64,000 nt of DNA from Terriglobales bacterium (GCA_035561515.1 DATMXP010000021.1:29551-93550); one strand, 5' to 3'. Counted from the stretch's first letter, positions 26,426-36,554 are shown. The notes: generated from the letters alone by a model not told the origin. Translations and numbers: made by a program.

Positions 26426-27117
26426 GAGATGTTTCTCTGGACTCCTTGGAAAATCCTTCCGGGAACTCCGTATTGCTTTCGGCGAAGGCCCTCCCCGGTC
26501 CAGAAAGAGGCCTCGAAAGAAATTAACCGGGATACGGAATGGCAGAATAATTATAGGAGTGCGCGTAAATAGCGTCAAACCAGAATGGGACGACAATAAC
26601 CGCTCGGAATCCACTCGTCCCTTCGTGCGACCAGATCCTTGCCTGTGCTGACCGCTTCATCGTGCTCGCGACTCGAAACACCGTCGCCGCTGGAATGTTG
26701 CGGTCCGGAACCGGACCACTCATTACCAGCGTTCCCATTTCGGCCAACGGCTATCAGTGGGCCCTGCTTGTGTCCAGCAACTTGGAATCCGCCGATGTGT
26801 TCGCATTGGTAGCCTTGCGAAAAGCAGATCTATAGAAGTCTCCAGATTCGAAGTGAGTTTTTCGGTTTGGGGGTTCAGTGGCCTGCTGCGCAAGGCGATG
26901 CAGGGAACAAGAATCGCAAACAGGAATAGTTGATCAGCACAAGGTCTCCGAAGTACGTGTTGGCCGACGGTTCTAATGAATCACCATAACCCAAAGCGAG
27001 GTGCGGTATGTCACATCGGAGGAAATCATAGGGTCTTACAATCAACCCGCCTCACGAGACTTCCCGAAGTCTCTGCTTTGGCCAAAGCTGTTGTCCGTAA
27101 ATATTTTTGGAGGCGCT
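26426..27117. other. 692-bp region with no convincing intact gene
   Basis: The left part should hold the OmpH-like promoter and the right part the cytochrome promoter. On the plus strand an open stretch of about 90 codons ends at the TAG at 26833-26835, reading ATRNTVAAGMLRSGTGP and ANGYQWALLVSSNLES. Its third positions look coding, but it has no start codon in a proper context. It may be the remnant of a C-terminal domain. I see no riboswitch or RNA gene here. Confidence 0.4.
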
Positions 27118-27519
27118 GTGAAGAACGTTCAACGCATCTTTGCTGTACTTATTGGGCTCCTCGTAATCATGGCCGTGTGTGCTTACGCGGCTGAAACAGC
27201 CCCCGGCACCGTGGTATTGAAGGGTGCTCCGATGGGCGGTGTGAAATTCGACCATAAGGCCCACGAGGCCCGTGGCGCGAAGTGTGAAACCTGCCATCAC
27301 GCTAGCAAGCCTGAAAAGGCTTTGAAGACTGCGCACCAGAACTGCCAGGAATGCCACACCACCACCGTTGCCGCCCCGATGAAGACGAAGGCGCAGGCCG
27401 CGTTCCACAACCCGGCCGCCACCGCTGGCGTTTGCATCGATTGCCACAAGGCAGAAAACGCCAAGGGTAAGAAGGCTCCCACAAAGTGCATGGAATGCCA
27501 CAAGAAAACGAATGTCTAG
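27118..27519 (+). CDS. Secreted four-heme c-type cytochrome (class III/c7-like)
   Basis: The 133-residue protein starts at GTG 27118, four bases after GGAGG. It has a signal peptide (IFAVLIGLLVIMAVCAYA) and four CxxCH heme sites: CETCH, CQECH, CIDCH and CMECH. The extra histidines in FDHKAHE and CHH are suited to be distal ligands. This spacing resembles small multiheme cytochromes that carry electrons in the periplasm to or from membrane or outer-membrane partners. No partner gene is adjacent, and a strong terminator follows, so it is probably a single-gene unit. An upstream in-frame start at 27001 would mask the signal peptide. Confidence 0.9.
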   Translation: MKNVQRIFAVLIGLLVIMAVCAYAAETAPGTVVLKGAPMGGVKFDHKAHEARGAKCETCHHASKPEKALKTAHQNCQECHTTTVAAPMKTKAQAAFHNPAATAGVCIDCHKAENAKGKKAPTKCMECHKKTNV

Positions 27520-27533
27520 TTCGTTCTCTTCAG

Positions 27534-27562
27534 AGCGCGCCGCTTCGGTGGCGCGCTTTTTT
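27534..27562 (+). terminator. Intrinsic terminator of the cytochrome gene
   Basis: GCGCGCC / GGCGCGC form a GC-rich stem with a loop around GCTTCGGT, followed by TTTTTT, 15 bp after the stop. Confidence 0.88.
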
Positions 27563-27631
27563 GTTTCCACCCGGAGGTTCGGGACATCTCTTGTTCATCT
27601 GCTTCTTTAATTTTCATGAGGACTGGTGAGG

Positions 27632-28759
27632 ATGAAGTTCGAAACGCTATCGGTACATCCCTACGAACGAGGCCCGCACGAAAGCGCGCGTCCGGTGACG
27701 GAAGCAATCTCTCTTTCCACGATTTTCGAACGGCACGTGAACGGCGAATACCCGCAGGGGTTCAGCTACACCCGTGCATCGAATCCGAACCGCAGTCAGT
27801 TGGAATCGGCGCTCGCGCATCTGGAAGCCGGAGTTGAAGCTGCCGCGTTCTCTTCCGGCTCGGCGGCCACCGCAGCAGTATTCCAGGCACTCAAGCCTGG
27901 AGATCACGTTATCTGCTCCGGTGGCTTTTACGGAACGAAGCATCTCCTCGAAGACGTCTTTGCACCTTGGGGATTGAAGGGCACGGTCATGGACACAGTG
28001 GATATCGGAGCCGTCGAAGCTGCGATGCGACCCGAGACAAAGTTACTCTGGGTGGAGACGCCGACGAACCCCATGATGCTCATCAGCGACATCCGTGCCC
28101 TAAGCGATATGGCAAGAAAACGGGGTGCCATTTGCATAGTCGATAGCACAGCAGCCAGCCCGGTGCTTCAGCGGCCTCTGGCATTGGGGGCCGACCTGGT
28201 TCTTCATTCCACCACCAAGTACCTCGGCGGCCACAGTGACATCCTCGGCGGCGCCATCGTCACAAGAGAAAAATCGGACTTCTTTCAGAGGATTCGGCAG
28301 TTGCAGTGGGCCGGCGGTGCGGTACCGTCACCGTTCGAATGCTGGTTGCTCATGCGAGGAATACGCACGCTCGCTCTCCGCGTGAGGACTCAAGCCGCGA
28401 ATGCATTGACAATTGCGGAGTTTCTTTCACACCATCCCAAAGTCGAGAAAGTCCTCTACGCGGGTCTGAAGTCGCATCCTGGGCATGAAGTCGCGACGAA
28501 ACAAATGCAGGGCGGGTTCGGCGGATTAATGTCGTTCCTTGTCAAAGGAGACGATCAAACCGCGTTGCGCATGACCACACACCTGAAAGTAGTGACTCGC
28601 GCAACCAGTCTGGGAGCCGTGGAGACGACCATCGATCACCGCTACTCTGTCGAACCGCCTGGGACTCCAACACCGAAGAACCTGCTGCGCCTGTCTGTCG
28701 GCATTGAGCATGTCGAAGACCTGATCGCCGATCTCGATCAGGCGCTCTCCAGAGTGTGA
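27632..28759 (+). CDS. PLP-dependent transsulfuration enzyme (cystathionine gamma-synthase/lyase family)
   Basis: The 375-residue protein belongs to the Cys/Met metabolism PLP family. It shows SYTRASNPNRSQLE, SSGSAATAAVF, the cofactor-contacting GGFYGTKHL, WVETPTNPMM, IVDSTAASP and the PLP lysine in HSTTKYLGGHSD. The C-terminal RLSVGIEHVEDLIADL is typical. Members make or cleave cystathionine, or use O-acetylhomoserine or methionine; sequence alone does not separate these. The ATG at 27632 is used, with GAGGAC eight bases upstream; a GTG lies two codons earlier. It stands alone between the cytochrome terminator and a convergent gene. Confidence 0.9.
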   Translation: MKFETLSVHPYERGPHESARPVTEAISLSTIFERHVNGEYPQGFSYTRASNPNRSQLESALAHLEAGVEAAAFSSGSAATAAVFQALKPGDHVICSGGFYGTKHLLEDVFAPWGLKGTVMDTVDIGAVEAAMRPETKLLWVETPTNPMMLISDIRALSDMARKRGAICIVDSTAASPVLQRPLALGADLVLHSTTKYLGGHSDILGGAIVTREKSDFFQRIRQLQWAGGAVPSPFECWLLMRGIRTLALRVRTQAANALTIAEFLSHHPKVEKVLYAGLKSHPGHEVATKQMQGGFGGLMSFLVKGDDQTALRMTTHLKVVTRATSLGAVETTIDHRYSVEPPGTPTPKNLLRLSVGIEHVEDLIADLDQALSRV

Positions 28760-28772
28760 GGTCGCCTCTAGT

Positions 28773-29498
28773 TCAAGGCTCGACGGGGTCTGAAACTGTG
28801 GCCAGCTTCACTCCGCGTCGAGTCTTGCGGATCCGATCGGCGGTGATCATGGTCGTAACCCAGATTGCTCCCGCCATGTATCCGCCGACCACATCGCTTG
28901 GAAAATGGACACCGAGATAGATGCGCGACAGGCCAATCAGCGTCACCAGTACTGCGGCGACACTCCAGATCAGAATGCGCAGCCATCGCGAGCGAATGCG
29001 AGCGTTGATCAGGCCGGCCATGACGAGATAAAAGCAGAAGGAAAACAACGCGTGTCCGCTGGGGAAACTGTAAGACGAAGGTACGGTCCCGAAGAAAGGC
29101 TCGGGGCGCATGCGCCGAAAGCTGTTTTTCAACGAGAGGTTCAGCACCGCCGCGCCGACCATGGTGATGGTCAGCCAGAGCATGCCACGCTTCCACCGTT
29201 CGTAGAGGAACAAGGAAACACCCACAACCATCATCGCGATCAAACCGGGGCCGCCCATTTCCGTGATGGCAAACATCACCTTGGTCAAACCAGGCGAGGC
29301 GAACCCGTTCACGTAATTCCGCACCACGGCATCGAAGTGCGCGGTTTCACCCTCTCGCATCTCTTCAGCAATCCACGAAAACAGGGCAAGAAAGATCACG
29401 GCCGCAACAAGGCTGCTGACCACTGCTGCCGTAATGAGCGGAACTGGCTTTTCGGTTTGCTCGGGGTCGTTGAGGCCAAGCCGGAGGATCGCCATCAT
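28773..29498 (-). CDS. PAP2 superfamily membrane phosphatase
   Basis: The 241-residue protein has about six membrane helices and the three PAP2 active-site motifs: KNSFRRMRP (KX6RP-like), SFPSGH and SRIYLGVHFPSD. Such enzymes dephosphorylate undecaprenyl pyrophosphate, phosphatidic acid or other lipid phosphates at the membrane. Its start overlaps the stop of the upstream glycosyltransferase gene as ATGA, so the two are translationally coupled, which suggests a shared role in lipid-linked glycan or glycolipid metabolism. Confidence 0.9.
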   Translation of the reverse strand: MMAILRLGLNDPEQTEKPVPLITAAVVSSLVAAVIFLALFSWIAEEMREGETAHFDAVVRNYVNGFASPGLTKVMFAITEMGGPGLIAMMVVGVSLFLYERWKRGMLWLTITMVGAAVLNLSLKNSFRRMRPEPFFGTVPSSYSFPSGHALFSFCFYLVMAGLINARIRSRWLRILIWSVAAVLVTLIGLSRIYLGVHFPSDVVGGYMAGAIWVTTMITADRIRKTRRGVKLATVSDPVEP

Positions 29499-30559
29499 CG
29501 TGCGGCCGCCAGGGCTCGAGAATTACTGAACGCAGATATCAGGCCATCGAGCTTTGCCAGCAGCGCGGAGTTATCACTGCGCGGATACTCGGCTAGCTTC
29601 TCGCGATACCAGTCGAGGTTGAAGAGAAACGATTCGATCTTTTCTTTGCTCAACTCCTTCCAGTACGCACCATAACCCAACTTGTCCAGGTAGTAGGCGT
29701 TGAAGATCTGCTCGAACTGATGTGCCACTGGGATCGCAAAGTAAGGCTTGCCCAAGTAGAGCGCTTCGGAAATCAACGAGAAGCCGGCGTTGGCGATCAC
29801 GGCCTTGCAGTTGGTCAAGTCGGCAAGGAACCCATCCAGCGAAGCCTTCTTGTAGAGAACATTTCCCTGCGCACCTTCTCTCCCGAATCCGTACGCTACG
29901 AAGTTACAGTGAACTCGAGCCAGTATCTCTGCGAGATGCGGCGAAGGAGATGTCACATATACCAGCACGAAATCGCCGGTGGTCGGTCTTGCCGATAGAA
30001 CTTCCTGTCTCAGTAGCGGCGGAAACACAAACGTGTTCTTCTTTTTCACCTCTGCCGGGAAGAACGAAATCACCAGGTTGGCGTTGGCACGAGGGGTCAT
30101 GAGCCTGGTGACTACGCGGGTCGCGGCGGCATCTTTCCGATACTCCTTCGGATAACTGACGTCGCAGTTGGTAATGGCGTGCTGGTTGTCGATGGCAATC
30201 AGCGGTAGCTTCCGCCGATGCGCAACGTGGCAGGTCATCGGCTCGAAATCGGTAATGACCAGATCAATTTTCCAGGTCTCCGCCGATTGCATGAGGCCCC
30301 GGTGGCTTTTAGCCGCCTTCGGTGCCGATAGCAGATTCTTCGCTGCCGTCTTGCCGTACCGGACACGGTTGTTCACGTACGCCAGTCGAAGCCCATGGAT
30401 TTCAGTGACCTCAAATTCATCACTCAGGTTCTTCAACCCGCGATCGAAGGAAGCCACGTGGAGCGAGTGCCCCTGCCGGCTCAGGTGCCGCAGCACTTCC
30501 TTGGCCCGGGTGCTATGGCCTGACCCCTCGCCATTCACGCCATAGAGGATGTTCGCCAT
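29495..30559 (-). CDS. Glycosyltransferase of the MJ1255/MurG-like type
   Basis: The 354-residue protein begins ILYGVNGEGSGHSTRAKEVL, the glycine-rich N-terminal loop of the MJ1255 family of GT-B glycosyltransferases related to MurG and MGDG synthase. It has DLVITDFEPMTCHVAH and IAIDNQHA in the N-terminal domain, and VIANAGFSLISEALYLGKPYF in the nucleotide-sugar site of the C-terminal domain. There is no signal peptide; it probably works at the inner face of the membrane. The acceptor is unknown. The coupled PAP2 gene downstream suggests a lipid acceptor or lipid-phosphate donor. Confidence 0.85.
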   Translation of the reverse strand: MANILYGVNGEGSGHSTRAKEVLRHLSRQGHSLHVASFDRGLKNLSDEFEVTEIHGLRLAYVNNRVRYGKTAAKNLLSAPKAAKSHRGLMQSAETWKIDLVITDFEPMTCHVAHRRKLPLIAIDNQHAITNCDVSYPKEYRKDAAATRVVTRLMTPRANANLVISFFPAEVKKKNTFVFPPLLRQEVLSARPTTGDFVLVYVTSPSPHLAEILARVHCNFVAYGFGREGAQGNVLYKKASLDGFLADLTNCKAVIANAGFSLISEALYLGKPYFAIPVAHQFEQIFNAYYLDKLGYGAYWKELSKEKIESFLFNLDWYREKLAEYPRSDNSALLAKLDGLISAFSNSRALAAAR

Positions 30560-30617
30560 TACCGGCGAGTATATCGCGACTTGAAAGTAACAGCCGGAAA
30601 CGGGAAACTAGAGGTTC

Positions 30618-32075
30618 ATGCCCACCGTTGCCACAAGCACAAAGTATGAAGCCGTCATCGGACTGGAAGTCCACGTACAGCTTCTGACCGAATCGAAAAT
30701 CTTTTGCGGGTGCTCCGCCAAGTTCGGAGCGCCGCCGAACACGAACGTCTGTCCGGTTTGCCTGGGCATGCCGGGGGCATTGCCGGTTCTGAATCGCCGC
30801 GCAGTGGAATACGCAACGCTTGCGGCCATGGCCATCAACTGCCGAATTAACGAAAAGTCCATTTTTGCGCGCAAGAACTACTTCTATCCCGATCTGCCCA
30901 AGGGATACCAGATCTCCCAATACGACAAGCCAATCGGCGAATACGGCTATATCGACATCGAGGTAGAGGGCCGGAAGAAACGGATAGGCATTACCCGGCT
31001 GCACCTCGAGGAAGATGCCGGCAAGAGCCTGCACGACGGCTTCTCCGACTCCAGCGAGTACACCTATCTCGACCTGAACCGCTGCGGCACACCCCTGGCT
31101 GAAATTGTGAGCGAACCTGATATCCGCACGCCTCAGGAAGCGTTTGAGTACCTGACGAAACTCAAGGAGATCATCCTCTTCACGGGGGTCAGCGACTGCA
31201 ACATGGAAGAAGGCTCCCTGCGCTGCGACGCGAATGTGAGTATTCGTCCGATAGGCCAGAAAGAGTTCGGCACGAAGGCAGAAATTAAGAATGTGAACTC
31301 GTTCCGGTTCATTCGCGAAGCGTTGGAATATGAAATTGCGCGACAGATCGAAGTGGTGGAATCGGGCGAGCGTGTGGTTCAGGAGACGCGGTTGTACAAC
31401 GCCGATCAGGGAAAGACCTATTCCATGCGCTCGAAGGAACGTGCGCACGATTACCGCTATTTCCCCGAGCCCGACCTTCTCCCCCTTACGGTCAGCGAGG
31501 TTTGGCAGAGTGACATCCGGAGCAAGATGCCGGAACTGCCGGATGCCCGCCGGGAACGATTCGTACGGGAGTTTGGCGTGACGGAATACGACGCCGGCGT
31601 CTTGACCGCAACTAAACCGCTGGCCGACCAGTTCGAAGCCGCAGCCCGGAGCACAAAGAACCCAAAGCGAGTCGCCAATCTGGTGCAGAGCGAGTTGATG
31701 GGTCGCCTGAAGGCAAACAATCTCGAAATTGAGCAGTCGCCGATCTCGATGAAAGGCGTTGCGTACTCAGCCGACCTCGTCGAAGCCGGCACGATCAGCG
31801 GAAAAATCCTGAAGGACCTCTACGACCGCTGCTTTGAGTTGAACGAAGACTTCCCTGCCGTTTACGAGCGGGAAAAGCCACAGCAGATCACCGACTCCTC
31901 GGCAATCGAGAGAATGATCGACGACGTTATTGCTGCCAGCCCAAAACAGTTGGAACAGTATCGCGCGGGAAAAACCACCATGAAGGGCTACTTCGTGGGA
32001 CAGGTGATGAAGGCGTCGAAGGGGCAGGCCAATCCTGCGCTCGTTAATGAGTTATTGAACAAAAAGCTGAGCTAG
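30618..32075 (+). CDS. gatB: Aspartyl/glutamyl-tRNA(Asn/Gln) amidotransferase subunit B
   Basis: The 485-residue protein matches GatB over its whole length: YEAVIGLEVHVQLLT, KIFCGCSAKFGAPPNTNVCPVC (written here as two abutting parts, KIFCGC and NTNVCP), YPDLPKGYQISQYD, RLHLEEDAGKS, and the C-terminal YqeY-like domain ending LVNELLNKKLS. GatB binds the mischarged tRNA and transfers ammonia from GatA to make Gln-tRNA or Asn-tRNA. gatA and gatC are not in the window. The ATG at 30618 fits the family start closely. Confidence 0.97.
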   Translation: MPTVATSTKYEAVIGLEVHVQLLTESKIFCGCSAKFGAPPNTNVCPVCLGMPGALPVLNRRAVEYATLAAMAINCRINEKSIFARKNYFYPDLPKGYQISQYDKPIGEYGYIDIEVEGRKKRIGITRLHLEEDAGKSLHDGFSDSSEYTYLDLNRCGTPLAEIVSEPDIRTPQEAFEYLTKLKEIILFTGVSDCNMEEGSLRCDANVSIRPIGQKEFGTKAEIKNVNSFRFIREALEYEIARQIEVVESGERVVQETRLYNADQGKTYSMRSKERAHDYRYFPEPDLLPLTVSEVWQSDIRSKMPELPDARRERFVREFGVTEYDAGVLTATKPLADQFEAAARSTKNPKRVANLVQSELMGRLKANNLEIEQSPISMKGVAYSADLVEAGTISGKILKDLYDRCFELNEDFPAVYEREKPQQITDSSAIERMIDDVIAASPKQLEQYRAGKTTMKGYFVGQVMKASKGQANPALVNELLNKKLS

Positions 32076-32091
32076 ACCTCACAGGAAATTT

Positions 32092-32898
32092 TTGCCGTTC
32101 ACCATCTCACATGCCGCTGCCGTCTTGCCGTTGCCCCGTAAGCGTTTGCCCCTGTCTGCTCTCGTCGTCGGAAGCATGGCCCCCGACTTTCCATACTTTG
32201 TCCTGCTCAGCGACGTAAGCCGAATCGGCCACACCATTCCGGGCTTGTTCATTTTCTGTATTCCAGTCGGTATGGCGACGCTATGGCTGTTTCATCGCTA
32301 CCTGAAGCTGCCGTTGTTGGCACTTGCACCAAATAGTCTCCGCTCGCGAATCCCCGCCCAGGCCACGTTCCGCTTTTTTCCTGTGTGGCGCTTCCTCCTG
32401 ATTGCGATTTGCGTCCTGCTGGGGGCGGTCACGCATATCCTCTGGGATGGCCTGACGCACCTGAACGGAATCTTTGTCGCACACTGGCCGGCGTTACGGC
32501 TGGTTTCACCGTTCTGGCCATATCAGCCTCTATTCTCGTTACTGCAACACTTCAGCAGCGTAATCGGACTGCTGCTGCTGGTTTCAGCGTATCTGCGCTG
32601 GACGCGCAAAACCCCTCCCACCTCCGAGACCACCGTTCCTCCCCTGAGCACTGCCACAAAAATCCGGACGTTTGCGTGGGGCATACTGCTGGTTGCGGCG
32701 ATTGGAATTATTTCCGGATGTCACTTCGCCCTCCGTCAGCCGCATATCTGGAAGGAAGTCTTCATCATTCGGACTGTCATCGGGGGTATGGCCGGCGGCA
32801 TCGTTTCAGTGGCTGTATATGCAACCTGGTGGCACATCCGCATGAGAAAAGCCCCCGAAGCGATGGCTCCGGAGGCTTCTGTCTCAAGCGTGAGATAG
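32092..32898 (+). CDS. DUF4184 family membrane protein
   Basis: The 268-residue protein starts at TTG 32092, with AGGAA upstream. The N terminus PFTISHAAAVLPL with SMAPDFPYF is the DUF4184 signature, and HILWDGLTH is its conserved central histidine-aspartate motif. About six membrane helices follow. The conserved His and Asp residues recall the membrane-bound YdjM-type metal hydrolases, but no function is known. It follows gatB by 16 bp and is probably co-transcribed. Confidence 0.88.
   Translation: MPFTISHAAAVLPLPRKRLPLSALVVGSMAPDFPYFVLLSDVSRIGHTIPGLFIFCIPVGMATLWLFHRYLKLPLLALAPNSLRSRIPAQATFRFFPVWRFLLIAICVLLGAVTHILWDGLTHLNGIFVAHWPALRLVSPFWPYQPLFSLLQHFSSVIGLLLLVSAYLRWTRKTPPTSETTVPPLSTATKIRTFAWGILLVAAIGIISGCHFALRQPHIWKEVFIIRTVIGGMAGGIVSVAVYATWWHIRMRKAPEAMAPEASVSSVR
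32848..32878 (-). terminator. hemB terminator inside the 3' end of the DUF4184 gene
   Basis: On the minus strand AAGCCTCCGGAGC and GCTTCGGGGGCTT form a stem with one U-G pair and a small bulge, followed by TTTT. It lies inside the last codons of the convergent gene and about 30 bp past the hemB stop. Confidence 0.65.
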
Positions 32899-32905
32899 TC
32901 GCGAA

Positions 32906-33943
32906 TCAGGCGAGAATCTTCGCCGCGTCCTTGGCAAAGTAAGTCAGGATGATGCTCGCTCCTGCCCGGCGGATCGAAAGCAGCGATTCCATCATGACGC
33001 GATCGCGGTCGATCCAGTTGTTACGGGCGGCAGCTTCAATCATCGCGTACTCGCCGGATACCTGGTAAGCAGCAATCGGAACGTCGAACCGGTCGCGTGC
33101 CATGCTGATGATGTCGAGGTACGCGAGCGCCGGCTTCACCATGATCATATCCGCGCCTTCGTCCAGGTCGAGTTCGATCTCGCGCATTGCCTCCCGGGCG
33201 TTCGCTGGATCCATCTGGTAGGAACGCCGATCTCCAAACTGCGGTGCGGAATCAGCAGCTTCGCGGAATGGGCCATAAAAACCGGAGGCGTACTTCGCTG
33301 CGTAGGAAAGGATCGGAATGTTCTCGAACCCGTTTTCGTCCAGGGCATCGCGAATGGCTTCAATGCGGCCATCCATCATGTCCGACGGTGCAATGATGTC
33401 CATGCCTGCACGCGCCTGCGAAACGGCCGTATTCGCGAGGATATCGAGCGTCTCGTCGTTAACGATCTCGTACTCGTCCACGGCTGCAGGCGAAGCGTGG
33501 GTCGTCGATGCCGCGCCCAGTGAACGCGGGGAATTGGCTTTACGCACTATCCCGCAGTGTCCGTGCGACATGTATTCGCAAAGGCAAACGTCGCCCATCA
33601 GGAGCAGGTCAGGCACTTCCGACTTGATCGCCCGTGCCGCACGCTGAACAATCCCGTCATCGGCCCAAGCGCCAGTCGCCTGCTCGTCCTTCGACTCCGG
33701 CAGGCCGAACAGGATCACCGACGGGATGCCGAGCGACTTCACCACCCGCGCTTCCTTCACGGCTTCGTCCACCGAAAGGTTGAACACACCGGGCATGGAG
33801 CGCACTTCCTTGCGGACACCCTCTCCGGGACACACGAACAGCGGATATACAAATGAATCCGGAGTCAGGCGGGTTTCGCGCACAAAATTGCGCATGGCTT
33901 CGTTACGACGAAGGCGGCGTAGGCGGGTTACAGGGAAGTTCAT
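32906..33943 (-). CDS. hemB: Delta-aminolevulinic acid dehydratase (porphobilinogen synthase)
   Basis: The 345-residue TIM-barrel enzyme joins two 5-aminolevulinate molecules to porphobilinogen in heme synthesis. It has the zinc-type metal site [15 protein letters not shown] (three cysteines), so it is a zinc-dependent rather than magnesium-only enzyme. The two active-site lysines lie in [14 protein letters not shown] and [12 protein letters not shown]. The substrate-binding [10 protein letters not shown] is present. Transcription is divergent from mutS2 across 139 bp. Confidence 0.97.
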   Translation of the reverse strand: MNFPVTRLRRLRRNEAMRNFVRETRLTPDSFVYPLFVCPGEGVRKEVRSMPGVFNLSVDEAVKEARVVKSLGIPSVILFGLPESKDEQATGAWADDGIVQRAARAIKSEVPDLLLMGDVCLCEYMSHGHCGIVRKANSPRSLGAASTTHASPAAVDEYEIVNDETLDILANTAVSQARAGMDIIAPSDMMDGRIEAIRDALDENGFENIPILSYAAKYASGFYGPFREAADSAPQFGDRRSYQMDPANAREAMREIELDLDEGADMIMVKPALAYLDIISMARDRFDVPIAAYQVSGEYAMIEAAARNNWIDRDRVMMESLLSIRRAGASIILTYFAKDAAKILA

Positions 33944-34082
33944 AACGTCTCGATTTTACACCTGCTACACACTCCGGAACCGCGTAAATTGCGGGTTTCA
34001 CAACATGTGTGACCGGCATCACTGACGGATTTACAGCGTCCGAAAAACGTGCAAACGCACTCTCTCCTGAGATAATGGAAAA

Positions 34083-36554
34083 GTGGAACAGCCTTCGCCC
34101 ATAGCGCACGCATCGGCCCGCGTGCTTGAGTTCGATCACCTTCGTGACCTCCTTCGCGGATACGCCACGTCACCACTCGGCCAGAGCCGCGTCGTCGCCC
34201 TGGAGCCTACAGCGAATCGCGACTGGATTGAGCGTCAGCATCGGCTCACTACCGAGATCCGCCAGTACCTGAAGTCCGGAGCGCGCTTCGAGTTTGGCGG
34301 ACTGCTCGATGTCTCACGACTCCTTGAAAAGGCCCGGATCGCCGGAGTTGCTCTGGAGCCAAATGACCTCCGTGACATCCTTGTTATCGCCGATCGCGCT
34401 GACGAGTGGACAGCAATTACTCGAAACCCGCCTTCCACCATGCGTGCGCCCGCGCACGCCGAAGGCACCGGCTCGCCTTGGCCATCAGTGGCTGAGCTGT
34501 CGCGCGGACTGGGCGACTTCATCGGCTTGCTGCGCGGTTTCCGGAACAAGATCCGCCCGGATGGCTCTCTCGAAGACAACGCATCCTCTGCCCTGTCGCA
34601 CATTCGCCGTGAGATCGAGAAGCAGCGCCGGCATATCCAGAGTTCGCTGCAGTCTTACCTGCGGCGTCTCGCCGAAGGCGACACGCTGCAGGAAGAACTC
34701 GTCACGATTCGAGGGGAGCGCTTCGTCATCCCAGTTAAGGTGGAGCAGCAGAAGCGCGTACAAGGCGTCGTTCATGGCATGAGTTCCAGCGGGCGAACCG
34801 TTTTTGTTGAGCCTCTGGAAACGATCGAGCAGAACAACGAACTCGTTCGCCTCCTGGAAGACGAACAAACTGAGATCCATCGCATTCTGCTGGAAATGAC
34901 CGCCCGCATCGGCGAAAGTGCTGGGGATATTTCTCGCGCTGCGGATATCCTTTCCGAGCTCGAGCTCCAGTTTGCCAAGGCACGTTTTGCCGAAGACTAC
35001 GATGGCTGCATGCCGCGCTTCACGACGTCCGACTCCAACGAGTCGCTCGTGCTGCACAACGCGCGTCATCCATTGCTGGTACGGACATTGAGGCCCAAGG
35101 GTATTGACGTTGTACCGATCTCAGTCGAACTCCCGAAAACTGACCGCCAGCTTGTCATCAGCGGTCCCAACACCGGTGGTAAAACCGTTTCCTTGAAGAC
35201 CGTCGGACTACTCGCCTTGATGGCGCAGGCCGGAATTCCCGTGATGGCGGATAAATGCGAGTTGCCGGTCTTCGACGCCGTACTGGCTGACATCGGCGAC
35301 TACCAGTCCATCGAACAGAACCTCTCCACTTTTTCGGCGCACGTCACCAACATCGACTTCATCTCGCGGACTGCAACTCACGATTCGCTCGTCCTGCTGG
35401 ACGAACTTGGCTCGGCTACCGACCCGGAAGAAGGCTCCGCGCTCGCGGTATCGATCGCCGACCATTTTCGCCGTATCGCGGCCATCAGCATCATTTCCAC
35501 GCACCACACCTCGCTAAAGGTCTATGGCGCCAACAACCCCGGCGTCATGAATGCCGCGGTCGGTTTCGACGAACGCACTCTGCAACCGACATACGAGCTT
35601 CGGGTCGGTGTACCTGGCGCTTCCGCAGGCATCAACATCGCACAGCGACTCGGGTTGAACCCCACCATCATCGAAGCCGCGCGCGGCCTTCTTAGCACCC
35701 AGACTCAGGACATCGCCACCTTCCTCGACCGTTTGCATCGCGATCTGCGCGAAGTGGAAGACGAACGGGCGCGCACCCGCCAGCGCGAGCAGGAGCTTGA
35801 CCGCGAACGCAAGCGCCTTGAAGCGGAAGGCATGAAGGAACAGCGGGCGAAAATTCGTGAAATGGAACAGAAGGTCGACGACCTCATGCGCGATTTCGAA
35901 TACCGCGTACGCGAGGTCGTCAACGCCGTACAGGATCGCGCGGCAGCAACAAAGCTTTCCAAAGACGCGGAAAAACGTATCGCCAAGCTTCGTCGCGAGT
36001 TTCGCGAGTCATTCGACTCCACCGTCGTCGCCCACGTCACTGGCGCTGACAAAGGCGACCCCCATGCGCGTCCTGAGATCGTGCAGCAGGTTTCCGAGGG
36101 AGACACCGTCAAACTCCGCTCGCTCGGGCGCAATGCCGTGGTGCGGCGCAAACTCGACGGCGACAAGTTCGAAGTGGAAGCAGGAATCATGAAGATGACG
36201 GTGCCTCGCTCCGACATCGCCGAGGTCGTCATCCGTATCGCGAACTCTCCCGTGCAAGCCGCGCGCGCGAAGGGCATCAACGTCAAACTCGACACCGATG
36301 ATCTCTCCGCCCCGAGCGAGATCAACGTCATTGGGCAGACCGTGGACGACGCCACGCGCGAAGTCGAGAAGTTCGTCGACCGTGCATTTTTAGCGGGGAT
36401 GCCGCGCATTCGCATCGTTCACGGCAGCGGTATGGGAATTCTCCGCAAAGCGATTAGGCAATACCTTCAGAAGCATCCTCACGTCGCAAATGTAACCGAA
36501 CCTCCGCAGAACGAAGGCGGCGGTGGCGCGACCGTAGTCGATCTCAGAATCTAG
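34083..36554 (+). CDS. mutS2: Endonuclease MutS2
   Basis: The 823-residue protein has the MutS core and clamp domains without the mismatch-recognition domain, the ATPase Walker A GPNTGGKTVSLKT, LLDELGSATDPEEG (Walker B), and STHHTSLKVYGA. A long charged coiled-coil follows (about 530-640), then the C-terminal Smr domain with INVIGQTVDDA and HGSGMGILRKAI. MutS2 rescues collided ribosomes or limits recombination depending on species; the Smr domain is the nuclease. The start is GTG with a weak Shine-Dalgarno sequence; the N terminus EFDHLRDLLRGYATSPLG fits the family. Confidence 0.95.
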   Translation: MEQPSPIAHASARVLEFDHLRDLLRGYATSPLGQSRVVALEPTANRDWIERQHRLTTEIRQYLKSGARFEFGGLLDVSRLLEKARIAGVALEPNDLRDILVIADRADEWTAITRNPPSTMRAPAHAEGTGSPWPSVAELSRGLGDFIGLLRGFRNKIRPDGSLEDNASSALSHIRREIEKQRRHIQSSLQSYLRRLAEGDTLQEELVTIRGERFVIPVKVEQQKRVQGVVHGMSSSGRTVFVEPLETIEQNNELVRLLEDEQTEIHRILLEMTARIGESAGDISRAADILSELELQFAKARFAEDYDGCMPRFTTSDSNESLVLHNARHPLLVRTLRPKGIDVVPISVELPKTDRQLVISGPNTGGKTVSLKTVGLLALMAQAGIPVMADKCELPVFDAVLADIGDYQSIEQNLSTFSAHVTNIDFISRTATHDSLVLLDELGSATDPEEGSALAVSIADHFRRIAAISIISTHHTSLKVYGANNPGVMNAAVGFDERTLQPTYELRVGVPGASAGINIAQRLGLNPTIIEAARGLLSTQTQDIATFLDRLHRDLREVEDERARTRQREQELDRERKRLEAEGMKEQRAKIREMEQKVDDLMRDFEYRVREVVNAVQDRAAATKLSKDAEKRIAKLRREFRESFDSTVVAHVTGADKGDPHARPEIVQQVSEGDTVKLRSLGRNAVVRRKLDGDKFEVEAGIMKMTVPRSDIAEVVIRIANSPVQAARAKGINVKLDTDDLSAPSEINVIGQTVDDATREVEKFVDRAFLAGMPRIRIVHGSGMGILRKAIRQYLQKHPHVANVTEPPQNEGGGGATVVDLRI

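Noticed and set aside
30513..31448. Minus-strand open frame of 311 codons
   Set aside because: It is antisense to gatB, whose identity is certain, and shows no domain.
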